Positions 1-5,849 of a stretch of 7,083 nt of DNA are shown here, one piece after another (position 1 is the stretch's first letter; each line of letters begins with the position of its first letter). The notes under the pieces were generated by a model. It did not search any database and had not been told where the DNA came from. It saw only the letters and a list, made by a program, of their open reading frames with translations. The stretch is from Chitinivibrionales bacterium. Its GTDB lineage: Bacteria; Fibrobacterota; Chitinivibrionia; Chitinivibrionales; JANQEN01. Position numbers and translations under genes: made by a program. The stretch is from assembly GCA_030593665.1 (NCBI GenBank), contig JAUVGS010000108.1:1-7083 (forward strand), given 5' to 3'.

Positions 1-283
1 AGTTCACGGAAAAAAGCGTGGCGGTAAAACCGATAACGGAAATTGATACCAGGAGCAATACGGAGAGCCCGTCAAGACGAAGATCTATCCCAACGGGCGT
101 TTCCCATCCACCCATATGATAGAGACCGCTCTTTCCTATAACGAAAAGCGACATACCCGTAAGCAGCAGCATGGTACAATTTCCCAGAATATCTGCAACC
201 CATCCGATTTTTTTAGGAATCATGGTAATAATAAATGCAACACCCATGGGAATCGCAATAAAGAGTGGAATTATCGTATTCAT
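1..283 (-). CDS. mrpD: MrpD-like antiporter subunit, N-terminal part (cut by left edge)
   Basis: The first 94 codons of an antiporter-like membrane protein (MrpD/MbhH/NuoN family) are visible; the rest lies beyond the left edge. I translated this frame by hand: it opens with ATG at 281-283, contains no stop, and begins MNTIIPLFIAIPMGVAFIIT. Two hydrophobic segments (about residues 2-22 and 27-50) are followed by YHMGGWETPVGIDLRLDGLS at residues 55-74. That closely fits the conserved MrpD/NuoN pattern of GGW, then P-x-GI, then D-x-LS before TM3. It follows mrpC after 21 bp. An in-frame TAG just upstream (mrpC's own stop) rules out an upstream ATG/GTG/TTG start. The nearest SD-like AGGAGAG lies about 14 nt from the ATG, rather far. 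Family role: one ion-translocating unit of the membrane arm. The functional Glu/Lys residues of TM5 and TM7 are outside the window and cannot be judged. Confidence 0.88.
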   Translation of the reverse strand, partial: MNTIIPLFIAIPMGVAFIITMIPKKIGWVADILGNCTMLLLTGMSLFVIGKSGLYHMGGWETPVGIDLRLDGLSVLLLVSISVIGFTATLFSVN

Positions 284-304
284 AATTTTGCCGGAGACTC
301 TCCT

Positions 305-652
305 CTATCCTCTTAATTTCCGTATTTCAGTAATATCAAACGTCCCATATCGTTCATACAACCGAATGCACAACCCAACCATGAGCGCAAGCATGCCGAG
401 ACTGATCACTATTGATGTTAATACTAATGCCTGGGGGAGCGGGTCAACCGAATGAGCAATAAAATGGGCAAGACTCTCACCATCTTCCAGCCCGGGGTGA
501 ACGCCGTCGTGTCTGTATCCCACAAGAATTAAAAAGAGATTAACGCCATATTCCATAATAGTAAGACTGATAACGATTTTAACAATATTTTTCTTTGTCA
601 CAACCCCGTAAAGGCCGATGCATATAAGTACGAGACACAGTGAGTAGATCAT
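305..652 (-). CDS. mrpC: MrpC / NuoK-like membrane subunit
   Basis: Small three-helix membrane protein of the MrpC/MnhC/MbhG/NuoK family, 115 aa, the usual length. Hydrophobic segments lie at about residues 2-18, 23-45 and 74-97. The family signature DPLPQALVLTSIVI sits at residues 70-83 at the entrance of TM3. Glu34 lies in TM2 near the place of the functional Glu36 of E. coli NuoK, so a proton path is plausible. In this family the protein sits between the antiporter-like subunits and the rest of the membrane arm and continues a chain of buried polar residues. Its ATG overlaps the mrpB stop codon (ATGA, 649-652), and a strong GGGGAGG Shine-Dalgarno 7 nt upstream lies inside the mrpB coding end, so the two are probably translationally coupled. 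Assignment to MrpC rather than NuoK rests on the DPLPQALVLT motif and the MrpB and MrpD neighbours. Confidence 0.93.
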   Translation of the reverse strand: MIYSLCLVLICIGLYGVVTKKNIVKIVISLTIMEYGVNLFLILVGYRHDGVHPGLEDGESLAHFIAHSVDPLPQALVLTSIVISLGMLALMVGLCIRLYERYGTFDITEIRKLRG

Positions 653-1128
653 GTCTTGTCCTCCCCACGCTTAATCATTTTCCTCTTGTTGTCTTTTACC
701 TCAACGTGTATCGAGCTGAACACCGAGAAAACCAGAAAGAGGGACATCGCCACGATAAGCGCAACACCGATGTTGCATAACGGAATTGTTCCTGCGCTGA
801 AAAGCCTGAAACGGGCCCCGGATACTGTCGGTATAAAATTCTTTAAAAAGATTCCGGCAACAAGCATGCCACCCAGTCCGGTGACAAGAAAAATCAGGCC
901 GCCGACACTGCCGAGCACGCGTGCCGTGTTTTCGGATAATGTCTTCATCCCCGAACGTTTTCCCTCAGCCAGAATAATCAGTATAAAGGCACAGGCGGCA
1001 ATAACACCTCCCGCGAAACCGTCGCCGGGGCTGAGATGGCTGTAAAGCGTAATGTAAACGCCGTACAGAAGGATAAATCCCTTCAGTAAACGGGTTACCG
1101 TTTTTACAATCAGGCTCATTCCTTCCAT
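649..1128 (-). CDS. mrpB: MrpB / MnhB-like antiporter subunit
   Basis: Integral membrane protein of the MrpB/MnhB family (MbhF in archaeal MBH), 159 aa with about four hydrophobic segments (roughly residues 13-28, 38-54, 72-95 and 114-138). The family hallmark is HLSPGDGFAGGVI at residues 31-43; the final helix carries the typical C-terminal NIGVALIVA pattern (residues 119-127). A charged tail rich in Lys and Arg follows (about 144-159), presumably cytoplasmic. MrpB belongs to the distal antiporter part of the arm; its precise role is not established even in well-studied Mrp complexes. It starts 15 bp after the MrpA C-terminal-like gene. The ATG at 1126-1128 has AAAGGA 6 nt upstream; a second in-frame ATG at 1117-1119 is less likely because its purine-rich stretch abuts the start with no spacer. 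The stop overlaps the mrpC start by 4 bp. Confidence 0.93.
   Translation of the reverse strand: MEGMSLIVKTVTRLLKGFILLYGVYITLYSHLSPGDGFAGGVIAACAFILIILAEGKRSGMKTLSENTARVLGSVGGLIFLVTGLGGMLVAGIFLKNFIPTVSGARFRLFSAGTIPLCNIGVALIVAMSLFLVFSVFSSIHVEVKDNKRKMIKRGEDKT
653..666 (-). promoter_or_regulatory. Shine-Dalgarno site of mrpC inside the mrpB end
   Basis: On the minus strand GGGGAGG is followed by ACAAGAC and the mrpC ATG. This is the strongest ribosome-binding site in the window and lies entirely within the last mrpB codons. With the 4-bp ATGA overlap it supports coupled translation of mrpB and mrpC and fixes the mrpC start. Confidence 0.75.
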
Positions 1129-1143
1129 AGCATATCCTTTACG

Positions 1144-1716
1144 TTACTTCGCATCAGAATCTCCATCACCCTTTGATATGTTAATTCGCGCGTTCCTGCG
1201 CAGAATTACAAGTGTACCGATAACCGCACAGAAAAGCACCGTTATTTCTCCCAGGGTATCATACGCACGGAAGTCAAGAAGAATCGTGGTAACACTGTTC
1301 GCGGACCCGGTTTTTTCAAACCCTTCAGCCACATAGGTGCGTGACGGCGCATCGGCGATTCTATCGAGTACCGATGAGCCGAATGCCGGAAAGTCAACAA
1401 ACACTTTCAGGCCGACGAGCGCGATGAAAAGAATAAGCGTTACCGTAACCACCATGCCGAAAAACTCACGGCCTCCTGAAATTGCAGTCGTATCACGGCT
1501 GATAGTCGCCCGGATTAAAATAATAAGACACAAAATTTCCACAACCATCTGTGTTATAGCAAGGTCCGGAGCTTTTAACTGAAGAAAAGCTATGGAAAGT
1601 AGAAATCCCACTGCTCCCACACTGATTATCGCGGATAACAGGTTTTTTGTTTCAACCGCTATTAAGGCGCCGATAATCATTAATATCAGTAGCCCATGTA
1701 AAAAAGCACTATCCAC
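1144..1716 (-). CDS. MrpA C-terminal-like membrane protein (MbhD + MbhE equivalent)
   Basis: A 190-aa membrane protein matching the C-terminal third of MrpA, which archaeal MBH encodes as two proteins, MbhD and MbhE. The first half (residues 7-70) is DUF4040/MbhD-like: three hydrophobic segments with KAPDLAITQMVVE at 48-60. This TQ-x2-VE form is the MrpA version rather than the TEA form I recall from MbhD. The second half (about 87-175) is MbhE-like: a helix at 87-107, a polar linker, then LLDFRAYDTLGEITVL at 146-161, the conserved MrpA motif with acidic residues Asp148, Asp153 and Glu157. The start is GTG at 1714-1716, with AGGG 8 nt upstream; the next Met (residue 13) would cut into TM1. 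The gene follows the NuoL-like gene by 5 bp. Standing alone, apart from an antiporter-like domain, means that MrpA is split at this locus. Confidence 0.9.
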   Translation of the reverse strand: MDSAFLHGLLILMIIGALIAVETKNLLSAIISVGAVGFLLSIAFLQLKAPDLAITQMVVEILCLIILIRATISRDTTAISGGREFFGMVVTVTLILFIALVGLKVFVDFPAFGSSVLDRIADAPSRTYVAEGFEKTGSANSVTTILLDFRAYDTLGEITVLFCAVIGTLVILRRNARINISKGDGDSDAK

Positions 1717-1721
1717 TGCTT

Positions 1722-3587
1722 TTACCCTACCCTTCCCATTAATACCAAAATAACGCCGACAAAACCTGCAATATAATATGTCAAATATACGGGCAGTACC
1801 CCGTTATGCGCTTTTCTCAGTATCTCAACGAAATAGAAAACAAATCCGGTTCCCACAACATATATATCAAATACTTTCTTTTCAGCTAATTTGTATATCT
1901 GATTCAGAGGTTTGATTTTTTGTATATTCCGGTAAAAATCAACACCGGTGATATCAATATTCCGTTCTTTCCCGACCGGTTCGTCGGAAATGTAAACGGT
2001 ATCCAATATTTCACCGCCGATGTATGTCTCACACTCACGGGCTTTGCGTACTGTTGTTAAAAAATAGATAACAAAACCAAGAATAACTCCGACCACCAGC
2101 ATTACCGTTGCAGGACCGCTCCACCAGACACCGACAAAGCTGACTGTATCACCGACTGCAGGCAGGATAAAATGTTTCAGGGGCAGGCGTAAGGCGAATA
2201 TCCCGAAAATCAGGCATAGTACCGCAAGCGAAACCATGGGGAGCCACATGGTAATTCCAACCTCGCTTATTTTCTTTGCAGCCACTTCCGGTGAAGGCTT
2301 ACGAAGAAATACCGCATGCAGTATTTTCACAAAACTTGCCAGGGTGAGTGCGGAACCGAGCATTGCCGCGACAAGCCAGATAACCCACAAAGCGCCGCCG
2401 CTTTTCCCTGACTCGACAATCCCCTGATATACCATCCATTTTGATGCAAATCCATTGAGCGGAGGAATACCGGAAATCGCGAGTGCTGCCACAATAAATG
2501 CAAAGAAGGTCAACGGCATCAATTTCGCCATTCCACCCAGCTTGTCAAGATCGGCAGTTCCACCCTTTTTCTCAATATTTCCCGCGCATAAAAACAGGCA
2601 CGCTTTATACATCGCATGATTGAGCATATGAAACAGGCCGCCGGCAATACCAATAGGGGTTCCCGTGCCGATTCCCAGTACCATGTATCCCACCTGGCTT
2701 ACCGCGTGGTAGGAGAGCAGGCGCTTCATATCGTGCTGTACAAGCGCCATCATTACGGCAAAAATAATGGTGCAGGCGCCAATCACCTGCAGAAACATGA
2801 GCATGGCGGGATTCATCTCGAATACGTCAAGCGCTACACGCGCAAGCAGGTAAATTCCCAGAAGTTTATCCAGAGACGCAGGGAGAAAGGCCGTTACGGA
2901 AACAGGTGCTTTTTCACCGCAATCCGGTACCCAGGTATGAAACGGCATGGCGCCGGCTTTGGCAAAAGCGGCTGACACGATAAAAACAAACGCGACACAG
3001 GCAAGTGTCCTGTCAAGCAATATCGGCTGTAAATCCATTGCAGTAGAACCGTTCAGCAGCCGAATAATTCCTATTCCTACTATTAACAGGCAATCCGTAC
3101 CGCCTATTATCAGAAAACTTTTTTTCGCCGCCGCCGCCGCATCAGGACCGCTGATGCCAATCATGAGGTAGAGCGTGAGGCCAAGAAAGCCCCAGCAACT
3201 CAGAAGCAATATAAAATCATTCGCCAAAACAGCGCCGCAGGAGATACCGATAGTCCATAGTAAATAGGTATAATACTCTCGCAGTCTCTCTTTACCAGCC
3301 ATAGAGCCGATGGAATAGAATGAGATGAACAGGCCGAAGATAGTTATTCCCAGTAGAACAAAGCCGCTTAGCGCATCATTTTTCAAGTGCAGCCATCCAC
3401 CATAGTCCAAAAGACAGTTTCCCGCCCTGAAAACCCGCCAGATAAAGAAGATAGTAATAAGGGAACCCAGTACCGCGACAGGTGCGAGTAGTTTCTCCGC
3501 CTTTTTCGGCAGAAGTAAACAGACACAGCCTGCCAGTATCGGAAATAAAATCGGTACTATCATGGGATGAGTAAGTACATTAGTCAT
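1722..3587 (-). CDS. NuoL-like antiporter subunit with C-terminal lateral-helix-like tail
   Basis: A 621-aa polytopic protein of the proton-conducting NuoL/MrpA/MrpD family, an ion-translocating unit of the membrane arm. About 14 hydrophobic segments fill residues 8-475. Recognisable features: AFAKAGAMPFHTWVPD at 207-222, with Lys210 at the TM7 functional lysine; Lys241 in DKLLGIYLLAR (TM8); HDMKRLLSYHAVSQVGYM at 285-302; His320, His324 and Lys328 in TM11; Lys383 in GFASK (TM12). The TM5 position that is normally W-E-L reads W132-G133-F134, so the usual functional glutamate is absent. After the core, residues 491-511 form another helix, 512-590 are a polar and amphipathic stretch, and about 598-617 are a final helix; this recalls the lateral helix and anchor of NuoL, or a fused MbhI-like element. 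Five alanines (150-154) come from a GCG run. ATG at 3585-3587 has AGGAG 8 nt upstream. It could be called MbhH-, HyfB- or MrpA-N-like; the subfamily is unresolved. Confidence 0.9.
   Translation of the reverse strand: MTNVLTHPMIVPILFPILAGCVCLLLPKKAEKLLAPVAVLGSLITIFFIWRVFRAGNCLLDYGGWLHLKNDALSGFVLLGITIFGLFISFYSIGSMAGKERLREYYTYLLWTIGISCGAVLANDFILLLSCWGFLGLTLYLMIGISGPDAAAAAKKSFLIIGGTDCLLIVGIGIIRLLNGSTAMDLQPILLDRTLACVAFVFIVSAAFAKAGAMPFHTWVPDCGEKAPVSVTAFLPASLDKLLGIYLLARVALDVFEMNPAMLMFLQVIGACTIIFAVMMALVQHDMKRLLSYHAVSQVGYMVLGIGTGTPIGIAGGLFHMLNHAMYKACLFLCAGNIEKKGGTADLDKLGGMAKLMPLTFFAFIVAALAISGIPPLNGFASKWMVYQGIVESGKSGGALWVIWLVAAMLGSALTLASFVKILHAVFLRKPSPEVAAKKISEVGITMWLPMVSLAVLCLIFGIFALRLPLKHFILPAVGDTVSFVGVWWSGPATVMLVVGVILGFVIYFLTTVRKARECETYIGGEILDTVYISDEPVGKERNIDITGVDFYRNIQKIKPLNQIYKLAEKKVFDIYVVGTGFVFYFVEILRKAHNGVLPVYLTYYIAGFVGVILVLMGRVG
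1725..1730 (-). promoter_or_regulatory. Shine-Dalgarno site supporting a GTG start
   Basis: The minus strand reads GTAGGG, then an 8-nt spacer containing the TAA stop of the NuoL-like gene, then GTG. No ATG exists near enough upstream and the first membrane helix would be lost with a downstream start, so this site decides for GTG at 1714-1716. Confidence 0.6.
3119..3140 (-). repeat. (GCG)5 run next to an A7 tract within a coding region
   Basis: Five identical GCG alanine codons (3126-3140; residues 150-154 of the NuoL-like protein) directly precede a homopolymer of seven A on the coding strand (3119-3125). The frame is intact here. The encoded Ala5-Lys2 lies in the loop after TM5. Confidence 0.8.
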
Positions 3588-3590
3588 GCA

Positions 3591-4811
3591 TTATACTCCT
3601 AAATCCAACTGTGGGCCGGGTGCGCCAACCTCTTGCATCAGTCGTTTTGTTTTTTCCTGTGACAGACGCAGAAAATCCGCTGCTGTAAGGACCTTTTCTC
3701 CGGTCCGGCTGTTGACTGCTGCCATACGTTCCGTACAACAATAGCAGGGATCAACCGCAGCAAGGATAATTGTTGCGTCGGCAACCATTTCTCCAATCAC
3801 GGCTTCACGATCAGTCACGACATTCATAAAACTGGGCGCCCTGACTTTATGGCGCACAGGACGGTTTGTGCCGTCGCTGCGAATATAGTGAAAAACTTCA
3901 CCCCGCGGCGCTTCATAGATTCCGATGCCATCCCCGGGTTTCACTTCCTTCGGATTTGAATCAAACGGGCCGGTTACTGTTTTTAATTTATCAACGCACT
4001 GCTCTATTATTTTTATTGATTCAAACATCTCGAGAATTCGAACTACCACTTTGTCAAACACGTCGCCATTTTCAGTTGTAATCACATTCCAGTCGATAAA
4101 ACCGTATGCCGCATGGGGGTGATCCCTGCGCACGTCAATGGCAATACCCGATGCACGGGCTGTCGGCCCCAGTGCGCAGTAGTCGATGACCTGTTGTTTC
4201 GTGAGGACCCCGACACCTTTTGTCCTGGCATGAATCACCGGATCATCGATCACCGTATCCCTGAAAAGCGCCAGTGGGCCTTTCAGTCCGTCAACCATTT
4301 TTATTATAGCGGGTATATCTTCATTTTTAATGTCCCGATGCACGCCCCCGGGTTTCATCATTGCATAATGGTTTCTGTTTCCGGTAATAATCTCACATAT
4401 ATTAAGCACCTCTTCACGATACCGCCACACCCACATCCAGACCGTATTAAATCCAAGGAAGTGACCTGCCAGTCCCAGCCACAGCATATGTGAATGGATA
4501 CGTTCCAGCTCACCGATTACCGACCGTATATACAACGCACGTTCCGGCACCTCGATATCCCCGGCATCCTCAACCGCCTGAACACACGCCAACGGGTGAG
4601 ACGTGGAACATATTCCGCATATACGCTCAACAAGAAAGACCGTCTGTTCGTATGTCTTTGATTCGGAGATTTTTTCTATTCCCCGATGGTTATACCCCAG
4701 CTCAATATCCAGCCCAACAACCTTCTCCCCTTCAACATGCAGTTTGAAAAATTCAGGCTCTTCCTGCAGGGGATGATATGGGCCAATGGGTATAATTGTT
4801 TTCTTTGCCAT
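3591..4811 (-). CDS. mbhL: Group 4 [NiFe]-hydrogenase large subunit (NuoD/MbhL-like)
   Basis: Catalytic subunit of 406 aa carrying the NiFe(CN)2CO centre that interconverts H+ and H2. Both ligand pairs are present: RICGICSTSH at 63-72 (Cys65, Cys68) and DPCYCCTER at 354-362 (Cys356, Cys359). This separates it from complex I NuoD, which lacks them, and from Mbx-type sulfane reductases with altered sites. Other family blocks are GYNHRGIEK (39-47), LGPTARASGIAIDVRRD (214-230) and IGIYEAPRGE (296-305). The residue between the second pair is Cys358, where serine is common. After Arg362 come 44 more residues, a candidate C-terminal peptide removed on nickel insertion, as in HycE; no protease or Hyp maturation gene is in the window. 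The start is fixed by an in-frame TAG two codons upstream; AAAGGA lies 13 nt away, a long spacing. It is the only gene preceded by a large gap (128 bp). The NuoL-like gene begins 3 bp after its stop. Confidence 0.96.
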   Translation of the reverse strand: MAKKTIIPIGPYHPLQEEPEFFKLHVEGEKVVGLDIELGYNHRGIEKISESKTYEQTVFLVERICGICSTSHPLACVQAVEDAGDIEVPERALYIRSVIGELERIHSHMLWLGLAGHFLGFNTVWMWVWRYREEVLNICEIITGNRNHYAMMKPGGVHRDIKNEDIPAIIKMVDGLKGPLALFRDTVIDDPVIHARTKGVGVLTKQQVIDYCALGPTARASGIAIDVRRDHPHAAYGFIDWNVITTENGDVFDKVVVRILEMFESIKIIEQCVDKLKTVTGPFDSNPKEVKPGDGIGIYEAPRGEVFHYIRSDGTNRPVRHKVRAPSFMNVVTDREAVIGEMVADATIILAAVDPCYCCTERMAAVNSRTGEKVLTAADFLRLSQEKTKRLMQEVGAPGPQLDLGV

Positions 4812-4939
4812 TATGTACTATTATTCCTTTTTGTCCTCACAAGAGGATAACTATGAGTAGATGCTGAAGGCTATAATCAAACCCTGTCAACGTAACTCAT
4901 TTTTATACTAAAGCATAACATTGTATAGAAGCAGAATGG
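4812..4939 (-). other. 128-bp intergenic gap with small hairpin before the large-subunit gene
   Basis: This is the only sizeable gap in an otherwise packed operon. Near its downstream end lies a perfect 5-bp stem, TCCTC/GAGGA with a 4-nt loop (4834-4847), immediately before the weak Shine-Dalgarno AAAGGA (4825-4830). No T-run follows, so it does not look like an intrinsic terminator. The remainder is AT-rich. It holds a TTGACA (4885-4890) without a convincing -10 at normal spacing, and only a 14-codon ATG frame without a ribosome site. A role in mRNA processing or in tuning large-subunit output is possible but not shown. Confidence 0.4.
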
Positions 4940-5422
4940 TCATTCACAGGCCCTTTTGTTTGACACACTGTTATAATTTCTGCCTTTTTTATAATCTCTA
5001 CGCAACGGATAGGTGCCTTCCGGCCAATCGTCAAGAAGCAGCAAATGCCGCATATCCGGATGTTTTCTAAAGGTGATACCCAGCAGCTCCCACATTTCCC
5101 GCTCTATCCATTCCACTCCGGTACAGATTGAAGCAACAGATTCTATTTCCGGGTTTTCTTTATCTAATTTTGTACTTATTGTTACCAGGTGATTTTCTTT
5201 ATCAAAAGCCCAGTGATAGAGAATTTCCATAGCCGCAGGCGTGTCGATACCTGATGCTATCTGGAATCTCGCACCAAATTCCTTGAACAGGAGGCTTGTA
5301 ACGTACGGAATATCTTCAGGCCTGACCTCAATATAGGTACGCCGCGGAGACTTCTCGAAGTACTCCACAATTTTATTTCCCAGTGTCTCTTTTATCTGAG
5401 CGAGTGTTTCTTCCCGAGCCAT
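4940..5422 (-). CDS. mbhK: NuoC / MbhK-like hydrogenase subunit
   Basis: Soluble 160-aa subunit of the 30-kDa NADH dehydrogenase family (NuoC; EchD and MbhK in hydrogenases; also the N-terminal part of HycE). It binds no cofactor and packs against the large and small subunits in the cytoplasmic arm. The C-terminal signature is clear: EWIEREMWELLGITFRKHPD at 104-123 followed by MRHLLLLDDW and PLRRDY, up to about residue 144. The N-terminal half (10-95) follows the expected alpha/beta pattern with low identity. The C-terminus after RRDY is short and polar. ATG at 5420-5422 lies 1 bp after the small-subunit stop and has AAAAGG 8 nt upstream within that gene, suggesting coupled translation. It is separate from the NuoD-like gene here, as in Ech and MBH but unlike the HycE/HyfG fusion. 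Confidence 0.94.
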   Translation of the reverse strand: MAREETLAQIKETLGNKIVEYFEKSPRRTYIEVRPEDIPYVTSLLFKEFGARFQIASGIDTPAAMEILYHWAFDKENHLVTISTKLDKENPEIESVASICTGVEWIEREMWELLGITFRKHPDMRHLLLLDDWPEGTYPLRRDYKKGRNYNSVSNKRACE

Positions 5423-5423
5423 T

Positions 5424-5846
5424 CTATTTACCTTTTAACTTTGTTATAAGTTTAACAACCGCTGAAATCATTGCTTCCGGTTTTGGCGGACATCCCGGCA
5501 GGTACGCGTCTACAGGGATATAATTACCGATAGGAGGATCGATATTATACGAGTCTCTGAAGATTCCGCCGGTACATGCACAGGCGCCGATGGCAATGAC
5601 GACGACCGGTTTCGGGGCCTGTTCATAGACCCGTTTCGCCCGTATGCATGATTTTTTATTAAACGCACCGCACAGCAGAATAGCATCAGCGTGTCGAATG
5701 CTCCCGACAAGCACCATGCCGAACCGTTCAAGGTCATATTTTGGCGTCAGTGCGTCAAGAACCTCAATATCACAGTTATTGCACGGACTTCCCGCCAGAT
5801 GAAAAACATTCAGTGATTTTGTTAATACACTAACTGCAAAACTCAT
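5424..5846 (-). CDS. mbhJ: [NiFe]-hydrogenase small subunit (NuoB/MbhJ/EchC-like)
   Basis: Electron-transfer subunit of 140 aa that holds the single [4Fe-4S] cluster next to the NiFe site. Predicted ligands are Cys22 and Cys25 (SPCNNCDIE, residues 20-28), Cys89 (GACACTGGIF, 88-97) and Cys119 (LPGCPPKPE, 116-124). The spaced C-x2-C is the hydrogenase form; complex I NuoB has adjacent cysteines. There is no signal peptide and no extra ferredoxin domain, consistent with the short cytoplasmic small subunits of group 4. Three further cysteines (59, 67 and 91) are not expected ligands; Cys91 fits the GACACTGG pattern I know from related hydrogenases. ATG at 5844-5846 begins 3 bp after the NuoH-like stop, with only a modest AGG-type Shine-Dalgarno 10 nt away, so coupling to the upstream gene is likely. 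A shorter overlapping frame inside this gene is a shadow. Confidence 0.96.
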   Translation of the reverse strand: MSFAVSVLTKSLNVFHLAGSPCNNCDIEVLDALTPKYDLERFGMVLVGSIRHADAILLCGAFNKKSCIRAKRVYEQAPKPVVVIAIGACACTGGIFRDSYNIDPPIGNYIPVDAYLPGCPPKPEAMISAVVKLITKLKGK

Positions 5847-5849
5847 ATC

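Noticed and set aside
287..304. Short palindrome GGAGAGTCTCC between mrpC and mrpD as a regulatory hairpin
   Set aside because: The arms are 5 bp with a single central base, so it cannot form a stable hairpin beyond about 4 bp, and it is probably just a purine-rich ribosome site next to its chance complement.
656..1045. Plus-strand frames such as 656-1045, 2616-2975 and 4113-4493 as genes
   Set aside because: They lie wholly opposite clearly conserved minus-strand genes, show no domain or plausible composition, and lack ribosome sites.
1714..1730. Frameshift splitting a full-length MrpA into the NuoL-like and MbhDE-like genes
   Set aside because: The first protein ends after its own extra C-terminal helix and tail, and the second has its own Shine-Dalgarno and GTG start, so these are two intact genes.
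3591..4811. True complex I NuoD or an Mbx-type sulfane reductase subunit
   Set aside because: Both C-x2-C nickel-binding pairs are intact, as expected only for a working [NiFe]-hydrogenase.
4834..4847. Rho-independent terminator between the NuoC-like and NuoD-like genes
   Set aside because: The stem is only 5 bp and is followed on the minus strand by CAAAAAGG, not a T-run.
4860..4890. Internal sigma-70 promoter suggested by TTGACA on the minus strand at 4885-4890
   Set aside because: At a 17-bp spacing the -10 position reads TTCAGC; the TATA-like bases lie only about 8 bp away. No usable -10 pairing was found.
4870..4915. A 14-codon leader peptide in the 128-bp gap (ATG TTA TGC ... TGA)
   Set aside because: No Shine-Dalgarno precedes it, its codons show no run of one amino acid, and no attenuator follows. 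It is expected by chance.
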